A stretch of DNA of 64,000 nt from NCBI GenBank assembly GCA_947500415.1, contig CANMRT010000002.1:62001-126000 (forward strand), given 5' to 3'. The stretch is from an uncultured Roseicyclus sp. Lineage in GTDB: Bacteria; Pseudomonadota; Alphaproteobacteria; Rhodobacterales; Rhodobacteraceae. Below, piece after piece: positions 62,503-64,000 of the stretch. The notes under the pieces are model-generated. The model was not told the DNA's origin. It worked only from the letters and a program-made list of their open reading frames with translations, and did not search any database. Both the position numbers and the translations under genes were made by a program. Numbering within the stretch: position 1 is the stretch's first letter; every line of letters starts with the position of its first letter.

Positions 62503-64000
62503 TTAGCCGATGATGCGGTTGAGCGTGGCCGAGGGGCGCATGACCGAGGCGAGTTTCGCGTCCTCGTTCATGTAATAGCCGCCGGTATCCACTGCACTGC
62601 CAGCGCCTGCGTCGAGTTCTGCGATGATAGTCGCTTCGTTCTCGGCCAGCGCCTGCGCCATGGCGGCGAACTCAGTGGCGAGGTCGGCGTCGGGGCCGTT
62701 TGCCAGCGCCTCGGCCCAGTAGCGGGCGAACCAGTAATGGCTGTCGCGGTTGTCGGGCTGGCCGACTTTGCGACCGGGAGAGCGGTTGTCATCGAGGATG
62801 CCTTGGGTGGCTTGTTCGACCGCGTCGCCGAGGACTTGGGCTTTGGCATTGCCTTTGGCGTCGGCGAGGAACTTGAAGCTTTCGCCGAGAGCGCAGAATT
62901 CACCGAGGCTGTCCCAACGCAGGTGGTTTTCGGCGTGGAGTTGCTGGACGTGTTTGGGGGCGGAACCGCCCGCACCCGTTTCGAACAGACCGCCGCCCTG
63001 CATCAGCTTCACGATGGAGAGCATCTTGGCCGACGTCGCCAGTTCGAGGATCGGGAAGAGGTCGGTCAGGTAATCGCGCAGCACGTTGCCGGTGATGGCG
63101 ATAGTGTTCTCGCCCTTGGTGATGGTCTCGAGCGAGGCGCGGGTGGCTTCGCGGGGTGCCATGATCTCAAATTTATCAGCAACACCAGCAGCTTCCAGGA
63201 TGGGCTTCACGTATTGGATCAACTGCGCGTCGTGGGCGCGGCTCTCGTCCAACCAGAAGATGGAGCGGTAGCCGGTGGCCTTTTGGCGGGATATCGCAAG
63301 CTGCACCCAGTCTTCGATGGGGGCCTTGCGGGCCGACGCCGAACGCCAGATGTCGCCCGGCTGTACGTCATGGCTTTGCAGGATTGTGCCGTCATCGAGG
63401 ATCATTTTGACGATGCCGGCCTCCGCGATCTCGAAGGTCGTTGGGTGGGAGCCGTATTCTTCGGCTTTCTGCGCCATCAGGCCGAGATTCTGGACGGTGC
63501 CTGCGGTGGCGGGGTTCAGCGCGCCATTGGCTTTGAAGAAGTTGATGCTTTCGTCATAAACGGGCGCGTAGCTGTTGTCGGGGATGACGCAGACGGCATC
63601 GGCTTCCTTGCCGTCCGGACCCCAGCCCTTGCCGCCCGCGCGGATCAGCGCGGGCATGGAGGCGTCGATGATGACGTCGGAGGGGACGTGCAGGTTGGTG
63701 ATGCCGCGGTCGCTGTCGACCATGTACATCGGCGGGCGGTCGGCCATGGTGGCGTCGATGGCGGACATGATCTCGGAGTTGCCGTTCACACGTTCCAGCA
63801 GGTCGCCGAGGCCGGAATTGGGGTTCACGCCAAGCGCCTTCATCTCATCACCGAAATGGTGGAAGACGGGGGCGAGGAAAGTTTTGACGGCATGGCCGAA
63901 GATGATCGGGTCAGAGACCTTCATCATGGTGGCCTTCATGTGGAGCGAGAAGAGAACGCCTTCGGCTTTGGTCTTCTCGATCTCGTCGGCCAAGAAAGCA
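62503..64000 (-). CDS. Monomeric NADP-dependent isocitrate dehydrogenase, 5' end outside
   Basis: The single-chain IDH (about 740 residues in full) found in Azotobacter/Corynebacterium-type bacteria; unrelated in sequence to the dimeric icd at 60983. About 499 C-terminal residues are here; the frame continues to base 64000. GVLFSLHMKATMMKVSDPIIFGHAV, HVPSDVIIDASMPALIR and IAITGNVLRDYLTD are family segments. The C-terminus ends VMRPSATLNRIIG. Two isocitrate dehydrogenases in one neighbourhood is notable. Confidence 0.95.
   Translation of the reverse strand, partial: AFLADEIEKTKAEGVLFSLHMKATMMKVSDPIIFGHAVKTFLAPVFHHFGDEMKALGVNPNSGLGDLLERVNGNSEIMSAIDATMADRPPMYMVDSDRGITNLHVPSDVIIDASMPALIRAGGKGWGPDGKEADAVCVIPDNSYAPVYDESINFFKANGALNPATAGTVQNLGLMAQKAEEYGSHPTTFEIAEAGIVKMILDDGTILQSHDVQPGDIWRSASARKAPIEDWVQLAISRQKATGYRSIFWLDESRAHDAQLIQYVKPILEAAGVADKFEIMAPREATRASLETITKGENTIAITGNVLRDYLTDLFPILELATSAKMLSIVKLMQGGGLFETGAGGSAPKHVQQLHAENHLRWDSLGEFCALGESFKFLADAKGNAKAQVLGDAVEQATQGILDDNRSPGRKVGQPDNRDSHYWFARYWAEALANGPDADLATEFAAMAQALAENEATIIAELDAGAGSAVDTGGYYMNEDAKLASVMRPSATLNRIIG

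Overview
The window is typical alphaproteobacterial chromosome and most resembles the Roseobacter group (Rhodobacteraceae). Pointers to this are the DMSP demethylase dmdA next to acuI, a two-piece tmRNA, the CtrA phosphotransferase ChpT, the ornithine-lipid pair olsB/olsA, a large glnE, an SspB of the alphaproteobacterial type, and small family proteins common in this group (DUF3553, DUF4169, DUF6356). This assignment rests on reading protein and RNA sequence only. No species is claimed.

Layout. 1-11414: the conserved envelope cluster frr, uppS, cdsA, dxr, rseP, bamA, skp-like, fabZ, lpxA, lpxI, lpxB. It links ribosome recycling, isoprenoid and phospholipid precursors, outer-membrane assembly and lipid A synthesis. 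11407-25771: housekeeping genes (YbaK-type deacylase, glnE, GlxA-type regulator, class II DAHP synthase, PAS protein, YicC, gmk, gamma-carbonic anhydrase, chpT), then olsB-olsA behind a perfect CtrA-type box, a ThiE-like gene and a TrmJ-like methyltransferase. 25852-36965: ctaA, an M32 carboxypeptidase, an enoyl-CoA hydratase, a PaaI thioesterase, speD, rplM-rpsI, a polyamine-type ABC permease/ATPase set without its binding protein, TusA-like and CcdA. 37008-44860: membrane hydrolase plus P450, a small RHH/DUF4169/fumC cluster, PmtA-like, SspB, and a von Willebrand A plus Hint protein.

44990-45320 (minus strand) holds a permuted two-piece tmRNA, which ORF analysis misses. The acceptor piece with its CCA end, an intervening segment and the coding piece with tag ANDNRAPAMALAA are all readable. 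45338-50005 is rich in regulatory DNA. It has a GntR/phosphatase divergon whose operator CTGTATACAG recurs as a pair over an orphan promoter and terminator, an orphan polyamine-type binding protein, a second GntR with its own palindrome, and dispersed repeats. 50006-52194 carries a DUF2182 (methionine-rich), DUF1326 and DinB operon. 52191-55451 has two tandem secreted paralogues and then dmdA-acuI. 55457-55570 is an unusual array of 16-bp palindromes with an exact 24-bp period. The window ends with Lrp, DUF6356/amidotransferase, envelope proteins, SDR, ArsC, and two unrelated NADP-isocitrate dehydrogenases separated by long inverted repeats.

The features I consider least ordinary are the palindrome array at 55457-55570, the duplicated box-spacer-box element at 28463-28542 and 48101-48180, the GntR-controlled orphan transcript near 46700-46892, and the VWA-Hint protein.
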